This document shows positions 53,111 through 61,986 of a stretch of 64,000 bases of DNA, piece by piece. Every line of letters begins with the position of its first letter. Positions within the stretch are counted from its first letter, which is position 1. The position numbers were made by a program, and so were the translations under genes. The stretch comes from Paenibacillus oralis (GTDB lineage: Bacteria > Bacillota > Bacilli > Paenibacillales > Paenibacillaceae). The notes below the pieces were generated by a model. That model saw nothing but the letters and a program-made list of their open reading frames with translations, did not search any database and was not told the origin of the DNA. The stretch spans positions 1,877,499-1,941,498 of the forward strand of contig NZ_RRCN01000001.1 of assembly GCF_003863965.1 (NCBI RefSeq), given 5' to 3'.

Positions 53111-54068
53111 ACCGCTGCTGGAGGTACGGCATTTGAAGAAGTATTTTCCGGTGAAAACGGGGCTATTGCAGCGGACGGCCGGACAGATCAAGGCGGTGGA
53201 CGACATCAGCATCACCATCCGGGCCGGGGAAACGTTTGGCCTGGTCGGGGAATCGGGCAGCGGCAAAAGCACGGTCGGCCGCAGCATCGTCCGCCTCACC
53301 GAGAAAACGGGCGGCGAGATCCTGTTCAAAGGCACCGACCTGTACGGCCTGCCGGACGCCGAATTACGCCGGCTGCGCCCGAAGCTGCAGATGATTTTCC
53401 AGGATCCGTACGGCTCGCTGAATCCGCGCATCCGGGTGGGGGACGCGATCGGGGAAGCGCTGCTCGACCACGGACTGCTGCCCAAGGCGGAAATCCGCGA
53501 CCGCGTGCTGGAGGTGCTGGCTTCGTGCGGCTTGTCCTCCTATCATATCGACCGCTATCCCCACGAATTCTCCGGCGGGCAGCGCCAGCGGATCGGGATC
53601 GCCCGGGCGCTGATCCTGAATCCCGAGCTGATGATCGCCGACGAGCCTGTGTCCGCTCTGGACGTGTCGATTCAGGCGCAGATCATCAATCTGTTCCGCA
53701 AGCTGCAGGAGAACCGGGGACTTACGTATCTGTTCATTTCCCATGATTTGAGCGTGGTCGAGCATCTCTGCACGCAGGTCGGCGTGATGTACCTTGGCGG
53801 CCTGGTCGAAACAGCCTCGCGGGACGAATTGTTCCTTCATCCGCTGCACCCGTACACCAAAGCGCTGCTGTCCGCGGTGCCGCTGCCCATCCCGAGGTTA
53901 AAGCGGGAGCGGATCATTTTGAAAGGAGATATCCCGAGCCCGGCCAATCCGCCTTCCGGCTGCAAATTCCATACGCGCTGCCCGTTTGCCGCCGCCGAAT
54001 GCAAGGAGCGCGTCCCGGAATTCCGCGATGCGGGCGGGGGACACTTTGTGGCTTGCCATCTGGTCTGA
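53103..54068 (+). CDS. Peptide ABC transporter ATPase, DppF/OppF type
   Basis: The 321-residue ATPase has Walker A GESGSGKST (49-57), signature FSGGQRQRIGIARAL, Walker B LMIADEPVSALD and the C-terminal CKFHTRCPFAAAECKE of the family. I chose ATG 53103, with GAGGAGGGGGAGCGTC before it, inside the end of the preceding gene. It is the last gene of the operon. Confidence 0.93.
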   Translation: MAEPLLEVRHLKKYFPVKTGLLQRTAGQIKAVDDISITIRAGETFGLVGESGSGKSTVGRSIVRLTEKTGGEILFKGTDLYGLPDAELRRLRPKLQMIFQDPYGSLNPRIRVGDAIGEALLDHGLLPKAEIRDRVLEVLASCGLSSYHIDRYPHEFSGGQRQRIGIARALILNPELMIADEPVSALDVSIQAQIINLFRKLQENRGLTYLFISHDLSVVEHLCTQVGVMYLGGLVETASRDELFLHPLHPYTKALLSAVPLPIPRLKRERIILKGDIPSPANPPSGCKFHTRCPFAAAECKERVPEFRDAGGGHFVACHLV

Positions 54069-54184
54069 TGAGGGGGAGTTTATGTCTCGGTAAGGTTGTA
54101 CAAGTCCAAACCAGAACTTGGAGTCAGCCTCATACCCATTTGCCCGCTTCAGTTCTACTCCGTGAACCCTTTCCCTTCTTTCCT

Positions 54185-54212
54185 GAGCCGAAGCACCAAG
54201 TGCCTCGGCTCT
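54185..54212 (+). terminator. Possible terminator after the transporter operon
   Basis: GAGCCGAAGCAC pairs with GTGCCTCGGCTC, followed by only three T. The hairpin also forms the edge of repeat A6. Confidence 0.45.
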
Positions 54213-54460
54213 TTCCAATCTGTGGACTCTGCTCTAACGTACACCAGCGACCTTATCCGCCCATTTCCCGGGTATTTCCCAGCCTAACGGACTCAGGTGA
54301 CTCTATTTGGCTCAAAACCAGTGCATCCGGGCCGATTTGAGGTAAATAAGGTCATCTGTGTCCGTTACATTTTTCAAACCTCCGTTTTTCCGCAAATAAG
54401 GTCTCTGAGGTCCTTTAGCCTCCAGATTCCTCTACTCCCCCGCCGCCCTGTCTTTTCCTT
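54213..54460 (-). repeat. Dispersed repeat family A, copy A6 (inverted)
   Basis: On the minus strand the boxes read CTAAAGGACCTCAGAGACC, TAACGGACACAGATGACC, CCTGAGTCCGTTAG and CGCTGGTGTACGTTAG, with GGGAAATACCCGGGAAATGG between the last two. This is the only clear family A copy opposite to the gene upstream of it. Confidence 0.82.
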
Positions 54461-54512
54461 GCAGTTTATACTTCCGTCTCTCTGGAAATGCTAGAAAGAA
54501 AGACTATGAATC

Positions 54513-54792
54513 TATATAAGTTGAACTAAAGTAATGCGGAAGTTAGGCAAGAGTGTTCAATATTCTAAAAGAGTACGCATTTTAGAATATTGAACCTAGG
54601 TGAAATGATTCTGAAGAAACTCAAAGCTTTCTGTAAGAAAGCTGCATCGGAAGCATATGCTTGGTCGCCTTTGCGAGCGGATTTCTTCCTTGTTGGAATC
54701 AATAAAATCATAGAAATCCGCGAACAACAGCGATCGTAAGAACATTTCACACGGCTGCCCTGATCCGTACAATCAACAGTTCAACTTATATA
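54513..54792. mobile_element. 280-bp MITE-like element with 15-bp terminal inverted repeats
   Basis: TATATAAGTTGAACT (54513-54527) and its exact complement AGTTCAACTTATATA (54778-54792) bound 250 bases with no coding capacity. Inside, GTTCAATATTCTAAAA (54555-54570) and TTTTAGAATATTGAAC (54580-54595) form a perfect 16-bp stem. A CATCGGAAGCATATGCTT segment resembles the interior of E3. A transposase in trans is inferred. Confidence 0.7.
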
Positions 54793-54813
54793 ACTTGGAA
54801 GGCGGGATAAGGA

Positions 54814-55557
54814 ATGAAACAGATTATGCTGATAACCGACGGGTGCTCCAATGTGGGGGAAAGTCCGGTGATGGCGGCGGCGCTGGCCAAGCAGGAAGGG
54901 ATCACCGTCAATGTTGTCGGGATTGTGGATTACGGGACGATCGGGGAGCTCGGCAGCGTGGAGATCGCCGAAATCGCCAAGGCCGGCGGGGGCATGAGCC
55001 GGATTGTCGGCACGGAAAATCTGGCGCAAACGATGCAGATGATGACGCGAAAAACGGTGGTGCAGACGATCCAGCAGGCGGTCAATAAGGAGATTCGCCA
55101 AATTCTCGGAGATCAAACGGTGGGCGATTTGCCGCCGGAGACGCGTTCGCAGGTCGTCGAGGTGATCGACGAGCTTAGCGAGAGCAGTCCGCTGCAGGTC
55201 GCTTTGCTAATCGACGCCAGCGCCAGCATGAAGCCGAAGCTGCGCGCGGTGGAAGAGGCGATTCGCGATATGATGCTCAGCCTGGGCGCCAGAAAAGGGG
55301 AAAGCAAGCTGGCGGTTTTTCATTTTCCGGGGGCGCACAGCGGAGAGGATGCTGTTCTTGACGTGGATTGGACCGGCGATTTGGGGACGGCAAGGTCGAT
55401 TTTCCAGCGTCTCGTCATGCGGGGAGCTACGCCAACCGGTCCGGCGATCTTGAAGGTGATGGATTTCATGCGATATGGTACACTGGATGGACATGGAAAG
55501 TCTTGGCGCGAGGAGACGGATGGAAGAGATGGAATTCTCGGAGACTACGTCGTTTAA
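54814..55557 (+). CDS. yabS: von Willebrand factor A domain protein YabS
   Basis: The 247-residue protein has a vWA fold. LITDGCSNVG opens it, and a metal-ion-dependent adhesion site appears as LLIDASASMKPK (about residues 130-141). In B. subtilis yabS is a sporulation gene of unknown function transcribed before yabT. The ATG lies 22 bases after the MITE end, so that element may supply or disturb the promoter. The final 38 bases overlap yabT. Confidence 0.88.
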   Translation: MKQIMLITDGCSNVGESPVMAAALAKQEGITVNVVGIVDYGTIGELGSVEIAEIAKAGGGMSRIVGTENLAQTMQMMTRKTVVQTIQQAVNKEIRQILGDQTVGDLPPETRSQVVEVIDELSESSPLQVALLIDASASMKPKLRAVEEAIRDMMLSLGARKGESKLAVFHFPGAHSGEDAVLDVDWTGDLGTARSIFQRLVMRGATPTGPAILKVMDFMRYGTLDGHGKSWREETDGRDGILGDYVV

Positions 55558-56482
55558 ACTGAATCTGCCGCAAGGGACGCGCATCAGCGGCCGCTGGAAG
55601 GGCGGCCGCTATGTGGTCCAGCGTTTGCTGGGTAAAGGGGCCAACGGCGTCGTATACCTGGTGAAGCAGGAGAAAAACGCGAAATTGTACGCGCTGAAGC
55701 TGGGCTTCGACACGCTGGACATCCAATCGGAAATCAATGTGCTGAAAGCGCTGCAGCGCCAGCGGCGGCGGAGAGGGGCTGCAGAGGTGGATCTCGCTTA
55801 TTTGGTTGAGGTCGATGACTTTGCTTACCGGGGCAGGGAGATTCCGTTCTACGTGATGCGGTATGTGCAGGGAGAGCCGCTCAGCGCTTTTCTGGCGCGC
55901 CGGGGGAGCCGGTGGCTGGACGTCGCCGGTTACAATCTGCTGCAGCAGCTGCGGCGTCTGCATGGGTCGGGGTGGGTGTTTGGCGATCTGAAGCCGGAAA
56001 ACGTCCTGGTCGCCGCCTACGGCGAGGTGGAGCTGATCGATTACGGCGGCGTGACCGCCACTGGCCACAGCATCAAGCAGTTTACCGAGTGGTATGACCG
56101 CGGCTTTTGGGATGCGGGGAGCCGGTCCGCGGATCCGGGGTACGACCTGTTTTCGTTTGCCGTCGTATGCATCCACCTGCTGGCCGAGCAGCCGCTCAAA
56201 AAAGCGGCCATCCAGCTGCCGCAAACGCGCAGCCGCCACGATCTGCTGGCCATCGTCAACCAAACGCCGGCGCTGGCCTCATATCGCGGTTGGCTGCAAA
56301 AGGCGATTAACGGCGAGTTTACGGATACGCAGGAGGCGTGCCGGGAATGGAAAGAGCTGGTCTCGGCGAATTTCAGCCCCAGGCGGAAGTCGAGGCCGTC
56401 CACGCCCCGCTGGATTGTGGGCGCGTTTGCCGTGTCGCTGACTCTGCTGGCTTGCGCGTTATATTTAACGCTGCGGTTTTGA
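55520..56482 (+). CDS. yabT: Hanks-type Ser/Thr kinase YabT with a C-terminal membrane helix
   Basis: The 320-residue kinase has a glycine loop LLGKGANGVVYLV, the ATP lysine in YALKLGF, a catalytic loop FGDLKPENVL (Phe-Gly in place of the usual His-Arg) and a DYG metal site. It ends in one membrane helix (about residues 298-318) with no outer domain, as in B. subtilis YabT, a forespore kinase activated by DNA that phosphorylates RecA and AbrB. I chose ATG 55520, just after GAGGAG, inside the end of yabS; upstream in-frame ATGs lack such a site. Confidence 0.88.
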   Translation: MEEMEFSETTSFKLNLPQGTRISGRWKGGRYVVQRLLGKGANGVVYLVKQEKNAKLYALKLGFDTLDIQSEINVLKALQRQRRRRGAAEVDLAYLVEVDDFAYRGREIPFYVMRYVQGEPLSAFLARRGSRWLDVAGYNLLQQLRRLHGSGWVFGDLKPENVLVAAYGEVELIDYGGVTATGHSIKQFTEWYDRGFWDAGSRSADPGYDLFSFAVVCIHLLAEQPLKKAAIQLPQTRSRHDLLAIVNQTPALASYRGWLQKAINGEFTDTQEACREWKELVSANFSPRRKSRPSTPRWIVGAFAVSLTLLACALYLTLRF

Positions 56483-56499
56483 TGGGAGAAGGAGTTCAT

Positions 56500-57927
56500 A
56501 TGAAAGAACAAACGTTGCATCGCCTGGTGGAGCTCGCTTCGCGCACCGGGCGGCAAGAGCGGCTGTGGTCCCGCGGGGACCGGATCGTCGTGGCCGTGTC
56601 CGGAGGAGTGGATTCGACGGTTCTTTTACATATAATGAAAGAAATTGCGGCCGGCGAGGGGCTGGAACTGATTTGCGCCCACTTGAACCACGGCCTGCGC
56701 GGGAGCGAAGCGGACCGCGATGCGGATTTCGTCCGGGAGCTGGCGGCGAGGCTTGACGTCCCGTTTGAACTCGGCTATGCCGACGTGCTTACTTATATGA
56801 AGGAATCGGGTAAAGGCCTGGAGCTGGCGGCGCGGGAAAAAAGATACGAGTTCCTGCGGCGCACCGCGGTGCGGCACGAGGCGGCATCGATAGCTTTGGG
56901 CCACCATGCCGACGATCAGGCGGAGACGGTCCTCATGCGTTTGCTGCGGGGGAGCGGTCCTTCGGGGCTGGCGGGAATGCGGTTCAAGCGCCGGGAAAAA
57001 AATGTGGAACTCATCCGCCCGCTGCTGCGTATATACAAGACGGATTTGCTCCGGGCTTGCGAGGAATCCGGCATCCCATACATGACCGATAGCAGCAACC
57101 TGTCTACGGAATATACGCGAAATTCGCTTAGACTGGATGTGTTGCCTTTTTTGGGGCAATATAATGATCAGTTGGCGGTATCGCTGAACCGGCTGGCCGA
57201 GGTGGCCGGGGCTGAGGATGATTTTTTGGCCCGGGAATCGTCCAAGGCTTACGCTGAAATCGTCCGTGCGGACCAAGGAGGGGCATTGTTCGAAATTGCG
57301 CCTTTTGCCTCTTTACATGTCGCTTTACAACGGAGGTTGATTAAACTAATATTAAATTATCTGCCTTTAAGCACGGAAGAAAGCGATTTTATCAAGATTG
57401 AAGCGGTTCGTACCGGGGCGGTTCAGGACCGGCCCACGACATGGAGCCTTGATCTTGGCGGCGGCTGGCGGGCCATGCGCGAGTACGGCACGATCCGTTT
57501 TGTCTCCGTTGCTGCGGAAAGTCAGATTCCTCACTATACATATTCAGTGGAGCAATTCCCTGCGGAAGTGACGATTCCGGGCGCGGGCCGGACTTTGCGG
57601 ATCACGCGGCTGCCGGCCGGCATGGATACCGCTATTGCAAAGGCAGCGAGCAACGATGAAGCCTTATTTGACGCGGATGAGCTGGTCTGTCCGCTTACAG
57701 TGCGTTCCCGGCTCCCGGGAGACGCGATGAAAGTCATGGGACTAAACGGTAGCAAAAAGGTAAAAGATATTTTCATCGACGAGAAAATACCTCCATCCCT
57801 TCGCTCCCGCATCCCGCTGGTGACGGATGCCGATGGCCGGATATTATGGATTCCCGGCGTTCGCCGTTCCGCGCATGCCGCAGTGAGCCGGCACACGTCC
57901 GTGGCGTTGCACATGATTTGGGATTAA
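56500..57927 (+). CDS. tilS: tRNA(Ile) lysidine synthetase
   Basis: The 475-residue enzyme has the N-type ATP pyrophosphatase PP-loop SGGVDST (34-40) and the GHHADDQAETVLMRLLRGSG motif. It converts C34 to lysidine so that tRNA-Ile reads AUA, and is essential. I chose ATG 56500, after GGAGAAGGAGTTCAT; the frame is open upstream inside yabT. Followed by hpt as in B. subtilis. Confidence 0.95.
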   Translation: MKEQTLHRLVELASRTGRQERLWSRGDRIVVAVSGGVDSTVLLHIMKEIAAGEGLELICAHLNHGLRGSEADRDADFVRELAARLDVPFELGYADVLTYMKESGKGLELAAREKRYEFLRRTAVRHEAASIALGHHADDQAETVLMRLLRGSGPSGLAGMRFKRREKNVELIRPLLRIYKTDLLRACEESGIPYMTDSSNLSTEYTRNSLRLDVLPFLGQYNDQLAVSLNRLAEVAGAEDDFLARESSKAYAEIVRADQGGALFEIAPFASLHVALQRRLIKLILNYLPLSTEESDFIKIEAVRTGAVQDRPTTWSLDLGGGWRAMREYGTIRFVSVAAESQIPHYTYSVEQFPAEVTIPGAGRTLRITRLPAGMDTAIAKAASNDEALFDADELVCPLTVRSRLPGDAMKVMGLNGSKKVKDIFIDEKIPPSLRSRIPLVTDADGRILWIPGVRRSAHAAVSRHTSVALHMIWD

Positions 57928-58003
57928 ATCGGCAAACCGGGCGGCTCCTTAAGGTTTAGCGAAAGACCGGCATTCATAGTATAACGTAGGAGGTTTACTT
58001 ATT

Positions 58004-58543
58004 TTGCAGAACGATATTCAGGAAATATTGATTACCCGGGAACAGATCGAAGCCAAGGTCAAGGAGCTGGGAAAACAGCTTAGCGCAGAGTATGAGGGAC
58101 GTAATCCCCTTGTGATCTGTATACTTAAAGGGGCCTTTATTTTTATGGCGGATCTGGTGAAGGAAATTACCGTGCCGATCGAACTCGATTTTATGGCGGT
58201 TTCCAGCTACGGCGCTTCGACCCGTTCTTCCGGTGAAGTGAAAATCATCAAGGATTTGGATAACTCCGTCGAAGGGCGGGATATCCTGATCGTGGAGGAT
58301 ATTATCGACAGCGGGCTGACGCTCAGTTATTTGATCGATGTGCTGGAACGGCGGAAAGTGAAATCGGTGAAAATCGTTACGCTGTTTGACAAACCCGCGC
58401 GGCGTACGGTGAAATTGGAAGCTGATTTATCGGGATTTGTTCTGCCGGACGCTTTTGTTGTGGGATACGGTCTGGACTATGCCGAGAAATACCGCAACCT
58501 CCCATACATCGGAGTACTGAAGCCGGAAATTTACACCAGTTGA
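58004..58543 (+). CDS. hpt: Hypoxanthine phosphoribosyltransferase
   Basis: The 179-residue enzyme salvages hypoxanthine and guanine using PRPP. Motifs: [12 protein letters not shown], the PRPP loop [11 protein letters not shown], and [17 protein letters not shown]. It starts with TTG at 58004 after AGGAGGTTTACTTATT. In B. subtilis the tilS-hpt-ftsH order is the same and HprT interacts with TilS on the ftsH promoter. Confidence 0.96.
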   Translation: MQNDIQEILITREQIEAKVKELGKQLSAEYEGRNPLVICILKGAFIFMADLVKEITVPIELDFMAVSSYGASTRSSGEVKIIKDLDNSVEGRDILIVEDIIDSGLTLSYLIDVLERRKVKSVKIVTLFDKPARRTVKLEADLSGFVLPDAFVVGYGLDYAEKYRNLPYIGVLKPEIYTS

Positions 58544-58586
58544 TTTCGTCGTCCCGTTTTGGACGAAAGACCACCTCGCCTGATTT

Positions 58587-58616
58587 TTGAAATGGCGTGT
58601 GCGGCTATGGTAAAAT
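58587..58616 (+). promoter_or_regulatory. Sigma-A promoter of ftsH
   Basis: TTGAAA (58587-58592), an 18-base spacer and TAAAAT (58611-58616), 28 bases before the ftsH start. Confidence 0.7.
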
Positions 58617-58644
58617 AACTTAAGGTTCTGAGAGGAGGTAGGGG

Positions 58645-60786
58645 ATGAGTCGGTTCATCCGGAATTCTGGTTTTTATTTGATACTTTTCTTAGTCGTGGT
58701 GGGCATCGTCCAATTCCTCAACGGCGGACAAGAAGCAACCGTCACCCCTAGTTATACGGAATTGCGCCAGCAGCTCAAGAATGACAAGGTTGCTGAAATC
58801 ACCGGTAAATTCGACGGTTACGCTTATCTGATAACCGGTAAGTATAGAGATGACGTCGGGAACGAAAAGACGAAGAACTTCTCTCTCTATATTCCTTACG
58901 ACACGAACGTCCTGAAGGAAATTACGGACCTGAGCGAGCAGAAGGGTTTTGAAGTGAAGTGGGAGAAGATGCGGGGCGAAAGCATCTGGGTCACCTTCCT
59001 GACTTCCATCGTACCGCTTGCGATCATGTTCATTTTGTTCTTCTTCCTGTTTAACCAGGCGCAGGGCGGCGGCGGCAAAGTGATGAACTTTGGCAAGAGC
59101 CGGGCCCGTCTCTATAATGAAGAGAAGAAAAAGGTCACATTCGAGGACGTGGCGGGGGCAGACGAAGAGAAACAAGAACTTGTTGAAGTCGTTGATTTTT
59201 TGAAGGATCCGCGGAAATTTTCCGCCGTGGGCGCGCGGATTCCGAAAGGCGTTTTGCTCGTGGGCCCTCCAGGTACCGGTAAAACTTTGCTTGCTCGCGC
59301 GGTAGCCGGCGAGGCCGGCGTTCCGTTTTTCAGCATTTCCGGTTCCGATTTCGTGGAAATGTTCGTTGGGGTCGGGGCGTCCCGCGTGCGCGATTTGTTT
59401 GAAAACGCCAAGAAAAACGCACCGTGTATCATCTTTATCGACGAAATCGACGCGGTGGGCCGTCAGCGCGGCGCCGGTCTCGGCGGCGGGCATGACGAAC
59501 GCGAGCAGACGCTGAACCAATTGCTCGTGGAAATGGACGGCTTCGGGGGCAATGAAGGCATCATTATCATCGCGGCCACGAACCGCGCCGATATTCTTGA
59601 TCCGGCTTTGCTGCGGCCGGGGCGTTTTGACCGGCAAATTACGGTCGACCGTCCGGACGTCAAAGGCCGCGAAGCGGTACTGCGCGTGCATGCCCGCAAC
59701 AAACCGCTGACCAAGGACGTCAAGCTGGACGTCATCGCCAAACGCACGACCGGGTTCACCGGGGCCGATTTGGAGAACCTGCTGAACGAAGCGGCGCTCC
59801 TTGCGGCACGGCGGAACCGCAAAGATATTTCCATGCGCGAAGTGGACGAAGCGATCGACCGCGTCATCGTCGGTACGGAGAAACGCAGCCGCGTGATCAG
59901 CGACCGCGAGAAACGGATCGTCGCTTTCCACGAAGCGGGGCATACAATCGTCGGTTATTATTTGGAACATGCCGATATGGTCCACAAAGTGACGATTGTT
60001 CCGCGCGGCCGCGCCGGCGGTTACGTCATTATGCTGCCGAAGGAAGACCGGATGCTCGTTACGAAAAACGAGCTGCTGGATAAAGTCACCGGTTTGCTTG
60101 GCGGACGTGTATCCGAGGAGATATACATCGGCGAAATCGGCACCGGAGCATACAGCGACTTCCAGCAGGCGACGAGCATCGTGCGCAGCATGATCGTCGA
60201 ATACGGGATGAGCGAGAAGCTCGGCCCGATGCAGTTCGGCACGTCGCAGGGCCAGGTGTTCCTGGGCCGCGATATCGGGCACGAGCAGAACTACAGCGAT
60301 CAGATCGCTTACGAAATCGATCAGGAGATGCAGCGCTTCATCAACGAATCGTATGAACGATGCAGAAAGCTGCTGATCGAGCATGAGCGTGAGGTTCGCC
60401 TTGTGGCGGAAACGCTGCTTGAGGTGGAAACGCTGGAGCTTGATCAAATCAAGCAGCTGATCGAAACCGGCTCGCTGGACGGAACCGGTGGAGACGGCGG
60501 CAATGGCAGCGGTTCTGCGGAGCCGGGCGAAGCGACCGTCGACAATATCGGAGATGTCCGCGTCCGCATCCAAGGCAAAACCGAGGATCCGGCGCCGTCC
60601 GGCCCGATCGGGGATATCCCGAACGATGTGCCGAGCGGTACGGCGAACGATCGCACCAACGATCCGGTCGTTGATGCGCCGCAAGGCACCGTCAGCGATA
60701 CGCCGGGCAAATCCGATGCCGGTGAGGACGATAAAGGCGATGGGAGTAACGGCGGCAACAACGGCGGAAACACGCCAACCGTGTAA
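58645..60786 (+). CDS. ftsH: ATP-dependent zinc metalloprotease FtsH with a long disordered tail
   Basis: The 713-residue membrane protease has two membrane helices (about residues 8-25 and 115-137), an AAA+ domain with Walker A GPPGTGKT (207-214), Walker B IFIDEID (263-269) and the second region of homology, then the zinc protease motif HEAGH (429-433). It degrades membrane and regulatory proteins; in B. subtilis it removes Spo0E and so aids sporulation. Residues about 613-713 are a Gly/Asn/Asp/Pro-rich tail about 100 residues long. The ATG follows GAGAGGAGGTAGGGG. Confidence 0.97.
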   Translation: MSRFIRNSGFYLILFLVVVGIVQFLNGGQEATVTPSYTELRQQLKNDKVAEITGKFDGYAYLITGKYRDDVGNEKTKNFSLYIPYDTNVLKEITDLSEQKGFEVKWEKMRGESIWVTFLTSIVPLAIMFILFFFLFNQAQGGGGKVMNFGKSRARLYNEEKKKVTFEDVAGADEEKQELVEVVDFLKDPRKFSAVGARIPKGVLLVGPPGTGKTLLARAVAGEAGVPFFSISGSDFVEMFVGVGASRVRDLFENAKKNAPCIIFIDEIDAVGRQRGAGLGGGHDEREQTLNQLLVEMDGFGGNEGIIIIAATNRADILDPALLRPGRFDRQITVDRPDVKGREAVLRVHARNKPLTKDVKLDVIAKRTTGFTGADLENLLNEAALLAARRNRKDISMREVDEAIDRVIVGTEKRSRVISDREKRIVAFHEAGHTIVGYYLEHADMVHKVTIVPRGRAGGYVIMLPKEDRMLVTKNELLDKVTGLLGGRVSEEIYIGEIGTGAYSDFQQATSIVRSMIVEYGMSEKLGPMQFGTSQGQVFLGRDIGHEQNYSDQIAYEIDQEMQRFINESYERCRKLLIEHEREVRLVAETLLEVETLELDQIKQLIETGSLDGTGGDGGNGSGSAEPGEATVDNIGDVRVRIQGKTEDPAPSGPIGDIPNDVPSGTANDRTNDPVVDAPQGTVSDTPGKSDAGEDDKGDGSNGGNNGGNTPTV

Positions 60787-60804
60787 ACTTACCATTACGC
60801 ACAT

Positions 60805-60843
60805 AACCCCTGGGAAACGTAAGGTTTCCCGGGGGTTTTTTAA
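60805..60843 (+). terminator. Intrinsic terminator after ftsH
   Basis: AACCCCTGGGAAAC (60805-60818) pairs with GTTTCCCGGGGGTT (60824-60837), followed by a T tract. Confidence 0.9.
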
Positions 60844-60931
60844 AATTAAAATTTTAACGAATCTTCCCTTTAACGGTGGATTTGCCTTATAAATCGCTGG
60901 GATTCGGCGTTATGCTTGGCGCTCTGCCTCA

Positions 60932-60960
60932 TTGACAGCGTCTTTCAGCTTGTGTAAATT
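60932..60960 (+). promoter_or_regulatory. Sigma-A promoter of the nad operon
   Basis: TTGACA (60932-60937), a 17-base spacer and TAAATT (60955-60960), 52 bases before nadA. Confidence 0.75.
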
Positions 60961-61011
60961 AGTTGGTAAACACCGTGTGAAATTTGATACGTTCTAGGGG
61001 GAGGAAATCGG

Positions 61012-61950
61012 GTGGAGGCTCTAGCGCTGGAGCGGAAAGCGGAAATGAACCGGGAGCTGAAGGAAAGGCTGTTCCAGCTCAAGAAGGAACGGAATGCAAT
61101 TATACTTGCCCATTATTATCAACGCGATGAAATTCAAGAGGTCGCCGACTTCCGTGGCGATTCCTTTTTGTTGGCCCAAAAGGCAGCTTCAACGGACGCG
61201 GAAACGATCGTGTTCTGCGGGGTGCATTTTATGGGTGAGAGCGCAAAGATTTTGGCGCCGGACAAAACGGTGCTGATCCCCGACGAGCGGGCGGGATGCC
61301 CGATGGCCGATATGGTGAACGTCGATGGATTGCGGAAGCTGAAAGCGCAGCATCCGAATGCCAAAGTGGTGACGTACATCAATTCCTCGGCGGAAATCAA
61401 GGCGGAAACGGATATCTGCTGCACTTCGTCCAACGCGGTGAAGGTCATCAATTCGGTTGATGCCGACGAAATCATCTGGGTGCCGGACAAAAACCTCGGC
61501 CATTACGTCCAGCAGCATACCGACAAGAAGCTGATCATCTGGGAAGGCTACTGCAATACGCACGACATGCTGACGGTCAAAGACGTGGTGGAGATGAAGG
61601 CCAAATACCCGAACGCCGAGTTTGTCGTGCACCCGGAATGCCGTCCGGAAGTGGTGGAGATGGGCGATTTCGTGGGCAGCACGACAGCGATTTTGGACCA
61701 CTGCAAAAACTCGCCGGCCCAAGAATTCATCGTAGGGACCGAGGACGGAACCGGGTATCAATTGCGCAAAGACAGCCCGGATAAAACGTTCCATTTTGCC
61801 ACCAAGTTTCTCGTTTGTCCGAATATGAAAGTCAATAATCTGAAAAAACTGGTCAAATGTCTGGAAACGATGCAGCCGCAGATTTACGTACCGCCCGTCG
61901 TTGCCGACAAAGCGAGACTTTCTTTAGAGCGCATGTTACAGGTCAAGTAG
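61012..61950 (+). CDS. nadA: Quinolinate synthase
   Basis: The 312-residue iron-sulphur enzyme condenses iminoaspartate with dihydroxyacetone phosphate to quinolinate, the second step of de novo NAD synthesis. It has IILAHYYQRDEIQEVAD and the conserved cysteines in CCTSSNA, HPECRPE and FLVCPNM. It starts with GTG at 61012 after GGGGGAGGAAATCGG. Operon order here is nadA-nadB-nadC, unlike B. subtilis, where nadB comes first and the genes lie elsewhere. Confidence 0.95.
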   Translation: MEALALERKAEMNRELKERLFQLKKERNAIILAHYYQRDEIQEVADFRGDSFLLAQKAASTDAETIVFCGVHFMGESAKILAPDKTVLIPDERAGCPMADMVNVDGLRKLKAQHPNAKVVTYINSSAEIKAETDICCTSSNAVKVINSVDADEIIWVPDKNLGHYVQQHTDKKLIIWEGYCNTHDMLTVKDVVEMKAKYPNAEFVVHPECRPEVVEMGDFVGSTTAILDHCKNSPAQEFIVGTEDGTGYQLRKDSPDKTFHFATKFLVCPNMKVNNLKKLVKCLETMQPQIYVPPVVADKARLSLERMLQVK

Positions 61951-61986
61951 CATGCGCTACTCTCTTGTTCAAGACAGGTGACGACT

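Noticed and set aside
58690..60804. Open frame of 704 codons on the minus strand, antisense to ftsH
   Set aside because: It mirrors ftsH codon structure, has no ribosome binding site and no recognisable domain; GC-rich genes give long antisense frames.
60961..61011. Possible NiaR operator before nadA (AACACCGTGTG)
   Set aside because: Only a short palindrome; it does not match a NiaR site well enough to claim.
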